Program-made: the position numbers and the translations under genes
NCBI GenBank assembly: GCA_012034865.1
Contig: JAAUOM010000041.1
Coordinates: 1-34,400 of the forward strand
Source: Acaryochloris sp. CRU_2_0
GTDB lineage: Bacteria; Cyanobacteriota; Cyanobacteriia; Thermosynechococcales; Thermosynechococcaceae
Direction of reading: 5' to 3'
DNA length: 34,400 bases
The notes under the pieces: model-generated
Database searches by the model: none
Told to the model about the DNA's origin: nothing
Seen by the model: only the letters and a program-made list of their open reading frames with translations
Shown: one piece after another, positions 33,769-34,400 of the stretch
Position numbering within the stretch: position 1 is the stretch's first letter
Layout of the letters: each line of letters starts with the position of its first letter

Positions 33769-34237
33769 GGGCGTTGTTGCATAAATGGAGTTGCGGAGTG
33801 ATAGGTACATGGTAAGTTTGAATCGCCAAAGACAAACTATATGCCATGAAACAGCAATATCGCATCCGCAACTGGTCTGAGTATAACGCTGGACTCGTGC
33901 AACGGGGAAGTCTGACGTTTTGGGTCAGCGACGAAGTCCTTGGAGACTAGCTCAGCAGTGAGTGGAGCGGAGACCCCGGTTCACCGATCCTGTATTCCGA
34001 TATTGCAATACAAACCGTTGTGATGTTGAAAAGTGTGTTTCAGATGGGTGGACGACAAGCCAGTGGGTTTATTGGTTCCATCTTTGCCTTGATGGGAGTG
34101 GAGCTGCCTGTTCCCGACCACACGACAGTATCGAGACGCATGGGCAAGCTAAGCATCAGTCTGCCGATTGCAGAACGCTCAGGAGTCCGACATGTGGTCG
34201 TGGATTCAACGGGAATAAAAGTGTTTGGGGAGGGGGA
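33769..34237 (+). mobile_element. IS5-family element, left part, truncated by a second IS
   Basis: The left end starts with GGGCGTTGTTGCATAA, a terminal repeat also seen at 34238. The transposase begins at ATG 33846 (MKQQYRIRNWSEYNAGLVQR). It has an in-frame TAG near 33948, then continues GGRQASGFIGSIFALMGVEL and, at the first catalytic Asp, HVVVDSTGIKVFGEGE. It stops where the next element begins. About half the gene survives, so it is inactive. Confidence 0.85.
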
Positions 34238-34400
34238 GGGCGTTGTTGCATAAGTAGAAGTATAGACAGATTCTTTTGTCTTTCAGCTGGAATTAAGCAG
34301 CAACCGGAACACTGAGAGGCTTACCCAGATGAGTCATCCGATTGAGAATGGCACATTGACACAATAATTCTGTGTGCTGATTGTCAAACTTACGAGTCCT
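34238..34400 (-). mobile_element. IS5-family element, 3' end, running off the window
   Basis: The terminal repeat GGGCGTTGTTGCATAA begins at 34238. The transposase C-terminus is read on the minus strand (34293-34400) as RTRKFDNQHTELLCQCAILN, then RMTHLGKPLSVPVAA and a TAA. The conserved CAILNRMTHLG stretch is typical of IS5-group transposases. The rest lies beyond the window, so its integrity cannot be judged. Confidence 0.8.

Overview
The window is from a cyanobacterial chromosome. It carries photosystem genes (psaE, psb27), the clock-output kinase gene sasA, a Tic22-like protein, cobalamin gene cbiD beside guaA, and many GCGATCGC (HIP1-type) octamers. The heavy load of decayed insertion sequences and a second-type magnesium chelatase H gene would fit a large, IS-rich genome such as Acaryochloris, but the genus is only a guess.

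Layout. 1-3600 is decayed: a frameshifted chlH-like gene, a 5'-truncated hypothetical gene, an ISAzo13-like fragment and a badly broken second transposase. 3680-7566 is a tight plus-strand run: cysteine desulfurase, a glycolipid-type GT28 glycosyltransferase and a family 1 glycoside hydrolase. 7665-12108 holds guaA and cbiD (minus), psb27 and a tatA too short for usual ORF cut-offs (plus), a bidirectional hairpin terminator, and tsaB (minus). 12205-16880 has a DUF1361 membrane protein, an overlapping AAA-type ATPase plus TPR gene pair, a small ORF and a Dps ferritin. 16890-19694 is an ExbD/ExbB pair divergent from a TonB-like protein of unusual architecture. 19739-25926 is mostly core: an amino-acid-type ABC binding lipoprotein, a secreted acidic protein, a PadR regulator, a frameshifted tic22, prmC, a DUF2358 protein and alanine dehydrogenase.

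25990-27091 is an IS graveyard with pieces of at least three transposase families. 27355-29899 holds sasA, psaE (with a low-complexity tail) and mutM. At 30060 lies tRNA-Thr(UGU), immediately followed by a tyrosine recombinase. This marks the left edge of a probable integrative element that runs to the end of the window. It carries an excisionase-like gene, a repeat-containing winged-helix gene broken by a frameshift, an antitoxin-like stub, a HEPN-like protein behind a truncated type I restriction S subunit, and two abutting IS5-type copies.

The best candidates for undescribed biology are the ATPase/TPR pair (13046-15807), the glycosyltransferase/glycosidase pair (4872-7566), the rearranged TonB-like protein, and the HEPN/HsdS remnant in the tRNA-Thr island. 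Several genes are broken by single-base shifts. I cannot tell real decay from sequencing error without reads.
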